NCBI GenBank assembly: GCA_022711355.1
Contig: JAKLFE010000030.1
Span: 1-53,868, forward strand
Source: Spirochaetota bacterium
GTDB taxonomy: Bacteria > Spirochaetota > Spirochaetia > Treponematales > Rectinemataceae
DNA length: 53,868 bases
Direction of reading: 5' to 3'
A program made the position numbers and the translations under genes. Below, in pieces: positions 1 to 7,018 of the stretch (its first letter is position 1; the number at the start of each line of letters is the position of its first letter). The notes beneath the pieces are model-generated. The model was not told where the DNA came from. It worked only from the letters and a program-made list of their open reading frames with translations, and made no database searches.

Positions 1-1128
1 GGGCTCGGGCAGGGCCTCGCCGGGGCGGAAGGGGGTCCAGGCCGCGGCGCCGGAGCGCCAGGCCGTCCAGTCCTCGGCGATGCGGTAGGAGAGCTCGATG
101 CCCGTCCCGCCGGGCGTCCGGCCCTCGAGGCCGATGGAGAGGAGGCGGGAATGCCCGTAGCCGAGGTCGGCTATGGGGGAGAGGAGGAGGCCGGGATCCC
201 GGCCGTAGGGCGCGAGGGCCGGCGACTCGACGAAGCGCGAGGAGAGGCGGAGCTCGTCGGCGAGGCCCGCGTACTCGGGGAAGAGCCGCAGGGGCGAGGC
301 CGTCCCGACGGCCGGCTCGCGGACCTCCCCGCCCTCGCGGCCGCTCGAGGTCGCGTAGGCCGTGGCCTCGGGCAGGCCGTCGACGAGGTACTCGACGAGG
401 CCCGTGTCGGCGTCGAAGCGGAGGAGGTGGTGGGACCAGGCGCGGGGCACGAGGGGGGAGCGGGCCCGCAGCTCGATCCGGCCGGCGGCGGCCTCGGGGG
501 CCCGGGCCCCGGGCGGGGCGAAGAGGTTGACGAGGCTCCACAGGAGCCTCCCCCCGGCTACCACGCAGGAGAGCTGCTGGGGGAGGACCCCCTCAGGCAG
601 GGTCCGCGCCGATTGCCACAGGAGGATGACCTCGCCGTTCTCGGCGTTGGCCGGGAAGAGCCAGAACTCGAGGCTGAAGTCGCGGAAGCGCGAGCCGGCG
701 GCGAAGAGGGAGGAGGGCCCCGGCGCGAGGCTCAGGGCCGAGGCCGGGCCGCGGAAGGATCCTGAGCCCGCGCCGAGGAGGGCCCGCTCGGCGTCGGAGG
801 CGAAGGCGGGGCCCGCCGAGGCCTCCCAGCGGCCGGCGGCGTCGGCGACGGTCGCCGCGTCGAAGTGGAGGAGGAGGTCGGCGCTCGGGTCGGGGGAGTA
901 GGCCGCCTGGGCCAGGACGTAGTCCCTGCCGCCCTTGTAGCCCGGGCGGAGGAGGATCCCGTCGGCGCTCCAGGCCCCGAGGCTCCGGGCCCTGCCCGCC
1001 TGGGCCTGGTCGGCGCCGGGGGCCGAGGGCGGCGGGCTCGGGACGAGCTTCAAGCGCTGTTCGAGGGCTCCCGCCGGGAGTACGAGGGCGAGCGCGGATA
1101 GGAGGAGGCATATTCCCTTGAGGCGCAT
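1..1128 (-). CDS. Secreted LamG/concanavalin-like protein, 3' end cut by window edge
   Basis: The reverse strand is open from an ATG at 1128 to the left edge, so the C-terminus is missing. Translation begins MRLKGICLLLSALALVLPAG, a clear Sec signal peptide, followed by about 355 visible residues. Around residues 60-240 the text matches a LamG/concanavalin A-like beta-sandwich: a segment reading FSLEFWLFP, then WSHHLLRFD and YLVDGLPEA, the usual strand pattern of such domains. After this comes a DELRLSSRFV stretch, also typical of LamG repeats. The protein is therefore probably exported and binds a glycan or structural surface component. A weak Shine-Dalgarno (GGAAGA) precedes the chosen ATG; an in-frame ATG at 1140 is an alternative. 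It is divergent from uvrC with only 27 bases between the starts. No catalytic motif is visible, so an enzymatic role is not supported. Confidence 0.7.
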   Translation of the reverse strand, partial: MRLKGICLLLSALALVLPAGALEQRLKLVPSPPPSAPGADQAQAGRARSLGAWSADGILLRPGYKGGRDYVLAQAAYSPDPSADLLLHFDAATVADAAGRWEASAGPAFASDAERALLGAGSGSFRGPASALSLAPGPSSLFAAGSRFRDFSLEFWLFPANAENGEVILLWQSARTLPEGVLPQQLSCVVAGGRLLWSLVNLFAPPGARAPEAAAGRIELRARSPLVPRAWSHHLLRFDADTGLVEYLVDGLPEATAYATSSGREGGEVREPAVGTASPLRLFPEYAGLADELRLSSRFVESPALAPYGRDPGLLLSPIADLGYGHSRLLSIGLEGRTPGGTGIELSYRIAEDWTAWRSGAAAWTPFRPGEALPEP

Positions 1129-1168
1129 TCTTCCGTACATTGATTATCGTACAGTATGGACGATACTG
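1118..1168 (+). promoter_or_regulatory. Putative uvrC promoter with interlocked inverted repeats
   Basis: TTGAGG at 1118-1123 and GATTAT at 1142-1147 are 18 bases apart and resemble a sigma-70 promoter. The -10 box ends only 8 bases before the uvrC ATG. Two overlapping inverted repeats cover the same place: TATCGT (1145-1150) with ACGATA (1160-1165), and CAGTAT (1152-1157) with ATACTG (1163-1168). They could be an operator controlling uvrC and the divergent LamG gene. It does not look like the usual Gram-positive LexA box. The function is inferred. Confidence 0.4.
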
Positions 1169-3045
1169 AAGCGGCCGGGAAGCCCTCCCCCGATGCATCG
1201 CCGTCGAATTCCCCTCCCCCGACGGCCCTCCCCGAGAAGCCGGCGGCCAAGTCGGCCCGCTTCCGCGCCCTGGCTCGCCAGGCCCCCCTCGAGCCCGGCG
1301 TCTACCTCATGCGCGACGCCGAGGGGGCCATCATCTACGTCGGCAAGGCCAAGGTCCTCCGGAACCGGCTATCCTCGTACTTCACCGGGAAGAAGGAGGC
1401 CAAGACCCGCCACCTCGTCTCGCGGATAGAGCAGATCGAGTGGATCATCGCCGGCAGCGAGTACGAGGCCCTCCTCCTCGAGAACACCCTCATAAAAAAA
1501 CATTCCCCCCGCTACAACATCAACCTCAAGGACGGGAAGACCTACCCGAGCGTCCGGGTCACGGCCGAGGAATTCCCCCGGGTCTTCCGCACCCGCCGCA
1601 TCATCCGCGACGGGAGCCTCTACTACGGCCCCTTCCCGAGCGCCGAGCTCATCGACACCTACCTCGACCTCATCAAGCGGCTCTTCCCCCTCCGGCGCTG
1701 CGCCGTCATGCGCGCGCGGGAGAGCCCCTGCATGTACTACCACATCGGGCGCTGCGCCGGGCCCTGCGCCGGCAAGATCTCCCGGGAGGACTACGCCGCC
1801 CGGGTCGAGGAGGTGAAGAAGCTCCTCGCGGGCGAGACCGAGGCCCTCCTCGCCCAGCTCCGCGGCGAGATGGCCGGAGCCGCCGAGGCCCTCAAGTTCG
1901 AGGAGGCGGCCCGGCTCCGCGACGCGGTCCAGGCCATCGAGCTCTTCGCGGGCCGCTCGAGCGCCGTCGACTTCGACCCCGAGGCCCGGGACTACGTGGC
2001 CTGGGCGGCCGACGGCGAGCTCGTCGACTACGTGGTCTTCCAGATGCGCGAGGGCAGGCTCACGGGCCGCGACCTCTACCGCTCCAAGCTCTACGCCTCC
2101 GAGGAGGAGGCCCTCCCGGGCTTCCTGATGAGCTACTACGGCCCGGAGCGCCTCCCCCCGCCCCGGGTCTTCGCGATGAAGGCGGCCGAGCTCGGCCTCG
2201 TGGCCGAGTACTTCGAGCGCGAGCTCGGCCGGCGCGTCGAGTTCGCCCTGCCCGCCGAGCGCCGCCACGAGGCGGCGATGAACCTCGCCGCCCAGAACGC
2301 CGCCGAGGACCTGGTCAAGCGCCGCCGCGAGACCGGGGACGCCGCGGCCCTCGAGGGGCTCCGCTCGGCCCTGGGCCTCGGCGCCCTGCCGGCCCGCATC
2401 GAGGGCTTCGACATCGCCCAGCTCGGCGGGAAGCACACGGTCGCCTCCCTCGTCAGCTTCCGCAACGGGGTGCCGGACAAGAAGGGCTACCGCCACTTCA
2501 AGATCAAGAGCCTCGAGGGCGCGATCGACGACTTCGGCGCCATCCGGGAGGCGGTGGCCCGGCGCTACACCCGCCTGGTGAACGAGGGCGCCGAGCTGCC
2601 CGACCTGATCCTCGTGGACGGGGGGGCCGGCCAGGTCTCGGCGGCCAAGGAGATCCTCGACGGCCTCGGGGTGGACAGCGACCTCGCGGGCCTGGCCAAG
2701 CGGGAGGAGGAGATCTACCTCCCCGGCCGCCCCGATCCCGTCCTCCTCCCCCTCGACTCCCCGGCCCTCCGCGTCCTCGTCGCGGTGCGGGACGAGACCC
2801 ACCGCTTCGCCACGGGCCTCAACCAGCGGCTCCGCGCCGCCGACCTCAAGTTCGGGATCCTCGAGGCGGTCGAGGGCGTGGGGGCCGCCCGGGCCCGCCG
2901 CCTCATGCGGGTCTTCGGCTCCCTCGAGCTCATGGCCGGCGCCGGGGCCGAGGCCATCGCCAAGGCGGGGGGCATGGGTATCGAGGTCGCCCAACGCGTC
3001 AAGAAGGCCCTGGCGTCGAGGGGCGGGGCCGGCAGCCCTGCCTGA
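1156..3045 (+). CDS. uvrC: Excinuclease ABC subunit C
   Basis: 629 residues, the normal size for UvrC, which makes both incisions around bulky DNA lesions with UvrA and UvrB. In order: a GIY-YIG nuclease domain (PGVYLMRDAEG...IYVGKAK, about residues 48-125), a four-cysteine segment (RRCAVM...ESPC...GRCAGPC) in the region reported to bind a metal cluster, a UVR motif (ALKFEEAARLRDAV), an RNase H-like nuclease domain beginning at GFDIAQLGGK and including LILVDGGAGQ, and C-terminal helix-hairpin-helix motifs (VEGVGAARARRL). The first 40 residues are a proline-rich extension before the conserved core. No Shine-Dalgarno precedes the ATG, and a -10-like box sits 8 bases upstream, so the message may be leaderless. 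The FDIAQ variant of the usual FDIS(H/N) motif resembles what I recall of treponemal UvrC, a weak taxonomic hint. Confidence 0.97.
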   Translation: MDDTEAAGKPSPDASPSNSPPPTALPEKPAAKSARFRALARQAPLEPGVYLMRDAEGAIIYVGKAKVLRNRLSSYFTGKKEAKTRHLVSRIEQIEWIIAGSEYEALLLENTLIKKHSPRYNINLKDGKTYPSVRVTAEEFPRVFRTRRIIRDGSLYYGPFPSAELIDTYLDLIKRLFPLRRCAVMRARESPCMYYHIGRCAGPCAGKISREDYAARVEEVKKLLAGETEALLAQLRGEMAGAAEALKFEEAARLRDAVQAIELFAGRSSAVDFDPEARDYVAWAADGELVDYVVFQMREGRLTGRDLYRSKLYASEEEALPGFLMSYYGPERLPPPRVFAMKAAELGLVAEYFERELGRRVEFALPAERRHEAAMNLAAQNAAEDLVKRRRETGDAAALEGLRSALGLGALPARIEGFDIAQLGGKHTVASLVSFRNGVPDKKGYRHFKIKSLEGAIDDFGAIREAVARRYTRLVNEGAELPDLILVDGGAGQVSAAKEILDGLGVDSDLAGLAKREEEIYLPGRPDPVLLPLDSPALRVLVAVRDETHRFATGLNQRLRAADLKFGILEAVEGVGAARARRLMRVFGSLELMAGAGAEAIAKAGGMGIEVAQRVKKALASRGGAGSPA

Positions 3046-3084
3046 GCCGCGCGCCGGCGCCCGCGGGGGCCCCGGGCCCGGGCT
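3030..3084. repeat. 55-bp GC-rich dispersed repeat, copy 1
   Basis: These 55 bases match 18584-18638 with about three differences, in the same orientation. The copy covers the uvrC stop codon and the gap to the convergent creatininase gene. It contains palindromic GC blocks (GGGGCCCC and CCCGGGCCCGGG types), so it may fold. It resembles a REP-type extragenic element rather than coding conservation, because the other copy is read in a different gene and strand context. Confidence 0.7.
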
Positions 3085-3811
3085 ATCGCCAGTCCGCGAC
3101 GAAGCTCGCGAGCTTGTCCACGAGCCGGGCGATCATGATCCGCCCCTTCTCCGCGGTGGCGGTGGTCGCGTCCCCGGTCATGCCGAGGTCGGTTATCTGG
3201 GCGAAGCTGATGTCGCTGAGCGCCACCTCCGGGTACTCGCTCGCGAGGGTGGGCCGGGGGACCACGGAGGCGGCCCGGCTCATGTCCACCAGGTCCGGGC
3301 GCAGGGCGAGGAGGATCGAGGTCCCGATCTCGCCCGCGTGGCGGTTGGCCATGGCGCCGGTGTCGAGGACCTCGGGGGCCATCGTCGCGATCGCCCTCCA
3401 GTAATCGACCTGGGCGACGCGCAGGCCCCGCGGCGCGAGCTCGAGCCCCAGGTCGGCGACCGGGGCCACGTTGCCCGCGTGGCCGTTGACGAACAGGAGC
3501 CGCCTGATCCCCCATCGGGCCAGGCTGGCGGCGAGGTCCCCGATATAGCCCCGGAAGGCCGCCGGGCTGACCGTCAAGGTCCCGGGGAAGGAGAGCAGCG
3601 AGCGCGAGTCGCCGACCGGGACGAGGGGCGCCACCACGGCCTCGACCCGCTCGGCGAGGGCCCGGGCGAGGGCCTGGGCGACGATGCCGTCCGCCCCGAG
3701 GGGAAGGTGGGGCCCGTAGACCTCGACGGCCCCGGTCGGGATGATCGCGAGATCGGTCTTGCCGAAGGCTTCCCGCGCCTGCTGCCAGCTCATTTCCGCA
3801 ATGTTCATCAT
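3083..3811 (-). CDS. Creatininase-family amidohydrolase
   Basis: 242 residues, the usual length of this metal-dependent amidohydrolase family, which opens cyclic amides or removes formamide-type groups. The family motif reads GAVEVYGPHLPLGAD at 27-41, followed by NGHAGN (109-114) and HAGE (158-161). By family alignment the metal ligands would be E30, D41, H111 and E161. The histidine normally found two residues after the first glutamate is Y32 here, so one metal site may be altered or the protein may belong to a subfamily with EVYGPHLP. The gene is the last in the long importer operon, 57 bases after the GntR regulator, with a good ribosome site (AGGGAG). Substrate unknown; its context suggests hydrolysis of a late amide-containing intermediate. 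Confidence 0.88.
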   Translation of the reverse strand: MMNIAEMSWQQAREAFGKTDLAIIPTGAVEVYGPHLPLGADGIVAQALARALAERVEAVVAPLVPVGDSRSLLSFPGTLTVSPAAFRGYIGDLAASLARWGIRRLLFVNGHAGNVAPVADLGLELAPRGLRVAQVDYWRAIATMAPEVLDTGAMANRHAGEIGTSILLALRPDLVDMSRAASVVPRPTLASEYPEVALSDISFAQITDLGMTGDATTATAEKGRIMIARLVDKLASFVADWR

Positions 3812-3868
3812 GCTCTCCCTGTCGATGCCTGCGATGTACTCGAAGGGGGTCGCCCGCGGCGGACGCCC

Positions 3869-4543
3869 CTAGTTCGCCGATAGGCTCTTGACCGTGGCGA
3901 GGGTCCTCCGCGCCCCGTTCTCGAGATGCCGGCGCAGGGTCTGCTCGATCCGGTCCGGGTCGTGGAGCTTGAGGGCCTCGAGGAGGGCGATATGCTCCAT
4001 GCAGACCTCGCTCACGATGCTCTCGCGCTGCTCGGAGGCGTTCTCCGCGTAGTAGCGGATCCTGAGGGAGTTGTCCTGCACCCGCGCGATCGCCTCGCGG
4101 AAGTAGCGGTTGTCGAGATAGGCGTAGAGGATCCGGTGGATGTCGTCGTCCACGCGGGTGTAGGCCTCCTTGTCGAAGCCGCCGCCGGTCAGCGCCCGCA
4201 CCCGCGCGATCAGCGCGTCGATCTCCTGGTCCGGGATGAGGGCGGCGGAGAGCCTGCCCGCGTAGCATTCGAGGATCTTGCGCATCTCCCACAGGTCGAC
4301 GATGTCCTTGGGCTCGATCTCGTTCACCAGGGCGCCCTTGTTGGGGATGAGCTTGAGCAGGCCGGCGCCCTCGAGCCGGAGGAGGGTCTCGCGGATCGGG
4401 GTGGCGCTGACCCCGAATTCCCTGGCGAGCTTATCGATCTGCAGTATGTCGCCGGGCTTGTACTCGTTGGACAGGATGGCCGCCTTCAGCGTCTCGAATA
4501 TCTGGTCCTTCGCGGAGACGATAACGGGCTTGGACTTGGTCAT
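3869..4543 (-). CDS. GntR-family transcriptional regulator, FCD subfamily
   Basis: 224 residues. Residues about 8-75 form a winged helix-turn-helix (DQIFETLKAAILSNEYKPG, then LAREFGVSATPIRETL), and residues about 85-215 form the all-helical FCD ligand-binding domain (IVDLWEMRKILE, DDDIHRILYAY, MEHIALLEAL, LRRHLENG). FCD regulators usually bind a small acid or sugar-acid ligand and lose DNA affinity. It lies inside the importer operon between the DUF885-type genes and the creatininase gene, and has its own near-consensus promoter. It is the natural candidate to bind the palindrome at 18431-18444. A half-site-like AAGGATAT occurs just before its own start (about 4551-4558), which might mean autoregulation. 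Confidence 0.93.
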   Translation of the reverse strand: MTKSKPVIVSAKDQIFETLKAAILSNEYKPGDILQIDKLAREFGVSATPIRETLLRLEGAGLLKLIPNKGALVNEIEPKDIVDLWEMRKILECYAGRLSAALIPDQEIDALIARVRALTGGGFDKEAYTRVDDDIHRILYAYLDNRYFREAIARVQDNSLRIRYYAENASEQRESIVSEVCMEHIALLEALKLHDPDRIEQTLRRHLENGARRTLATVKSLSAN

Positions 4544-4595
4544 CGGGCATATCCTTTCTTCCAGTGATCTTCACGTGGCGGGACCGGGCTCCTCC

Positions 4596-4623
4596 TTTAT
4601 AGTCCAATTCGCCGGCCGGTCAA
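4596..4623 (-). promoter_or_regulatory. Internal sigma-70 promoter for the GntR gene
   Basis: On the minus strand TTGACC (4618-4623) and TATAAA (4596-4601) are 16 bases apart, one of the closest matches to consensus in the window. The -35 box overlaps the stop codon of the upstream DUF885-like gene. It would allow the regulator and creatininase genes to be transcribed when the main operon promoter is off. Confidence 0.65.
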
Positions 4624-5810
4624 AGAGTCCCCGCCCCCCCGTATTCCAGGAAGCTCGGGAGGCAGTGGATATTCCCGTAGAGGAACCGAATGAAGCCCGG
4701 ATAGCCGGCCTCGCCCGCCCGGAGCCGCACTTCCCGGACGGCCTTGTCGCCGAAGTAGTACGAGGCGTTGAAGGGCCCCTTGTAGGGATGCTTGGCCTGG
4801 GCGATCCTGCCGTCGACGTAGGGATCGACGGCGAAGCCCCGCTCCCGCAGGTAGGAGGCGGCCTCGGCCTCGGCCTCGCCCAGCTGCATCAGCCTCCACG
4901 AGGCCGTGGTCGCGGCGGCGATCCTGAGCCGCCGCAGGGCTATCTGCAGGAGGTCGTCATCGTCCTCGACCCAATCGATCAGCTCGGTCGCCTGGTCGCC
5001 GATGCCCTCCTGGATGACGCCGGGGAGCCCGTTGAGGGCGCAGAGCAGGACGTCCGCCGTGGCCTCGCCCCGGAGGTAGGCGTCGCGCGTGTAGAGGATC
5101 TGGGTCGCGTGGCCGGGGAAATTCTCGTGGGTCACGAGATGCTTCATCGCCGATCTCGTGCAGCCCAGGTCGGTGTTGATCTCCATGGTGGCGGTATCGA
5201 AGGAGCAGCGCCCCCCCGAGGAGCTGCCGGGGCGCAGGACGAGCCGCATGCGGAAGCCGCCCACGTCGTACACCCTCTCGGCCGTCCTCCGCGCCGCCTC
5301 CTCCTGGAGCTCCCCGTACACCCGCTCGAGCTCCCGCGCCGGGAGGGAGCGGCTCGCCCGCCACGCGGCCACCCGCTCCGCGAGGCTCGCGCCCGGGATC
5401 CGCAGGCGCGTCAGGGCCGCGTCGATCTCCTCGCGGAGGCTGGCCATCTCCGCCTCGTCCGCCCCCCCGGCCGGCACGCCGACCAGGCTCTCGAGCTTGT
5501 CGGCGAAGGAAGGCCGCTGCCCCCTGAAGATGCCCATGGCCGCGCGCAGGGAGCGGAGCAGCGCCTCGAGGGTCCTCCTCCGCGGCGCGAGGGGGCATTC
5601 GGCGACGTCGATCGCGGCCTGGTCGAGCTCCTCGCTCGCCTGCTCCCAGCGCTCGTAGCGCCGGGAGCGCACGAGGTCCCGCCCCAGGTAGATCGGGATG
5701 AGCCCCTCCTCGTCGAGCTCGCCCTCGCCCTTCCGCAGCCTCCGCTCGAGCTCGTCCATCCCCGCGGCGATGGCGGTGATCCCGTAGCCGGTCTTCCCGT
5801 CGTCGTACAT
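4620..5810 (-). CDS. DUF885-related putative metallohydrolase, short paralogue B
   Basis: 396 residues starting MYDDGKTGYG, chosen because the ATG overlaps the stop of the upstream gene (TGATG) and the N-terminus aligns with that paralogue. No signal peptide, so cytoplasmic. A helical N-terminal half leads to MKHLVTHENFPGHATQ at about 222-237, an HExxPGH zinc-type motif, and VIQEGIGDQ at 265-273, which resembles the distal glutamate of DUF885 proteins (there EGW). Near the end lies HPYKGPFNASYYFGD. From family knowledge, DUF885 proteins are thought to be gluzincin-like peptidases of unknown substrate. It forms a tandem pair with the next gene, probably by duplication, so the two may form a heteromer or differ in specificity. 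Probable function: hydrolysis of an imported peptide-like compound. Confidence 0.72.
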   Translation of the reverse strand: MYDDGKTGYGITAIAAGMDELERRLRKGEGELDEEGLIPIYLGRDLVRSRRYERWEQASEELDQAAIDVAECPLAPRRRTLEALLRSLRAAMGIFRGQRPSFADKLESLVGVPAGGADEAEMASLREEIDAALTRLRIPGASLAERVAAWRASRSLPARELERVYGELQEEAARRTAERVYDVGGFRMRLVLRPGSSSGGRCSFDTATMEINTDLGCTRSAMKHLVTHENFPGHATQILYTRDAYLRGEATADVLLCALNGLPGVIQEGIGDQATELIDWVEDDDDLLQIALRRLRIAAATTASWRLMQLGEAEAEAASYLRERGFAVDPYVDGRIAQAKHPYKGPFNASYYFGDKAVREVRLRAGEAGYPGFIRFLYGNIHCLPSFLEYGGAGTL

Positions 5811-7018
5811 CAGCCTTCCCCGCGGGCCCGGGGCGGGACCCCGTTGGAGCGGCGCAGGCTCTCGGGCGAGTGCATGCGGCCGTAGAGGTCGGCGATGAAG
5901 GCCGCCCGCCTCGCGGGGTCCTTCTCCACGGCCAGCCTGACCCGGCGCACGGCCTCGTTGCCGTGGAAGTACGAGGCGACGAAGGGGCCTCGGTAGGGGT
6001 GGCGGGACATGGCTATCCTGCCCCGGATCCTGGCCTCCTGCATGGCCCCGGCCTCGCGGAGGTACTCGGCCGCCGCGGCGTCGCCGAGCCCTTCGACGTT
6101 GATCATCCAGGCGGCCTGGGTCGCGACCGCGCTGCGGTACCTGGTCAGCGCCGCGCCGATCTCGTCGTCGAGGTCCTCGACCCAGCCGATGAGCTCGAGC
6201 CCCTGGTCGCCGATCCCCTCCTGGATGACCCCGGGGACGCCGTTCAGGCTGCACAGCAGGACGTCCGCCGAGGCCGCTCCCCGCTCGTAGGCGCCGACCG
6301 TGTAGATGTTCTGCGTGGCGTGGCCCGGGAATATCTCGTGGGTCACGAGGTGCTTCATCGAGGTCCTGGTGAAGCTGTTCTCCACGTTCAGGTCCATCTT
6401 CCTCCCGGAGAAGTCGCAGCGGGCCGTGAAGTGGGCGCCGCGCAGGGGGTTCAGCTCCATGAGGTAGTCGCCGGTATCGGCGATCAGCTCGTCCGTCCTC
6501 GCCTTGGCCTCGAGCTGGAGCTCGGCGAAGGCGCGGGGGAGCTCGCCGGGCGGGATGGCGCCCTTCGCCTCCCACGCCGCTATGCGCTCCCGGAGGCTGC
6601 CCTTGCCGAAGCCGGCCTTGGACAGGCCCTCGCGGAGCAGGCCCTCGAGCGAGGCCAATAGGACGGGATCGACCGGCTCGGCGGGGAGCCCCACGAGGCG
6701 GCTGAGCTTCTCCTCGTAGCCGAGCTCGCGCCCTTGGAACAGGGCCGCCGCCGCCGCCAGGGACTCCATCAGCTTCGCGAGGAAGTCCCTGCGGGGGCCG
6801 TCCTCGAGGAGGGCCACGGCCTCCCTCGCCCGCGCGAGGTCGGCCTCGACCTGCGGCCAGCCGGCGTACTCCCGCCGGACCACCAGGCCGTCGCCCAGGT
6901 ACAAGGGGATGAATCCCTCGTCCTCGAGGATCCCCCCGCCCCGGCTCGAGCGGCGCTCGAACTCGTCGATGCCGGCCGCGATCGCGGTCAGCTCGTATCC
7001 CAGCTCCGTATCGTTCAT
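5810..7018 (-). CDS. DUF885-related putative metallohydrolase, short paralogue A
   Basis: 402 residues, starting MNDTELGYEL; its ATG overlaps the upstream stop by four bases (ATGA), which suggests coupled translation. It is colinear with the following paralogue: N-terminal TAIAAGIDEFERR, then MKHLVTHEIFPGHATQ at about 221-236, VIQEGIGDQ at 265-272 and HPYRGPFVASYFHG near the C-terminus. H227, E228 and H233 would be the zinc ligands and general base, with E267 as a further ligand, by analogy with DUF885. No signal peptide or membrane segment. The protein is about 160 residues shorter than classic DUF885 members, so the family assignment is by motif and operon context rather than full-length similarity. 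Confidence 0.72.
   Translation of the reverse strand: MNDTELGYELTAIAAGIDEFERRSSRGGGILEDEGFIPLYLGDGLVVRREYAGWPQVEADLARAREAVALLEDGPRRDFLAKLMESLAAAAALFQGRELGYEEKLSRLVGLPAEPVDPVLLASLEGLLREGLSKAGFGKGSLRERIAAWEAKGAIPPGELPRAFAELQLEAKARTDELIADTGDYLMELNPLRGAHFTARCDFSGRKMDLNVENSFTRTSMKHLVTHEIFPGHATQNIYTVGAYERGAASADVLLCSLNGVPGVIQEGIGDQGLELIGWVEDLDDEIGAALTRYRSAVATQAAWMINVEGLGDAAAAEYLREAGAMQEARIRGRIAMSRHPYRGPFVASYFHGNEAVRRVRLAVEKDPARRAAFIADLYGRMHSPESLRRSNGVPPRARGEG

Noticed and set aside
151..901. Plus-strand open frames over the LamG gene
   Set aside because: Repetitive Gly/Glu/Arg-rich text with no family signal; the minus strand encodes a signal peptide and a LamG pattern.
2715..4292. Large minus-strand frame across the 3' end of uvrC and GntR
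   Set aside because: Out of frame with the creatininase and GntR genes, which show clear domains; only antisense composition keeps it open.
5811..6575. A long upstream extension of the DUF885-like gene at 4620-5810
   Set aside because: It lies out of frame over the upstream paralogue; the ATG at 5810 with TGATG junction and paralogue alignment define the start.
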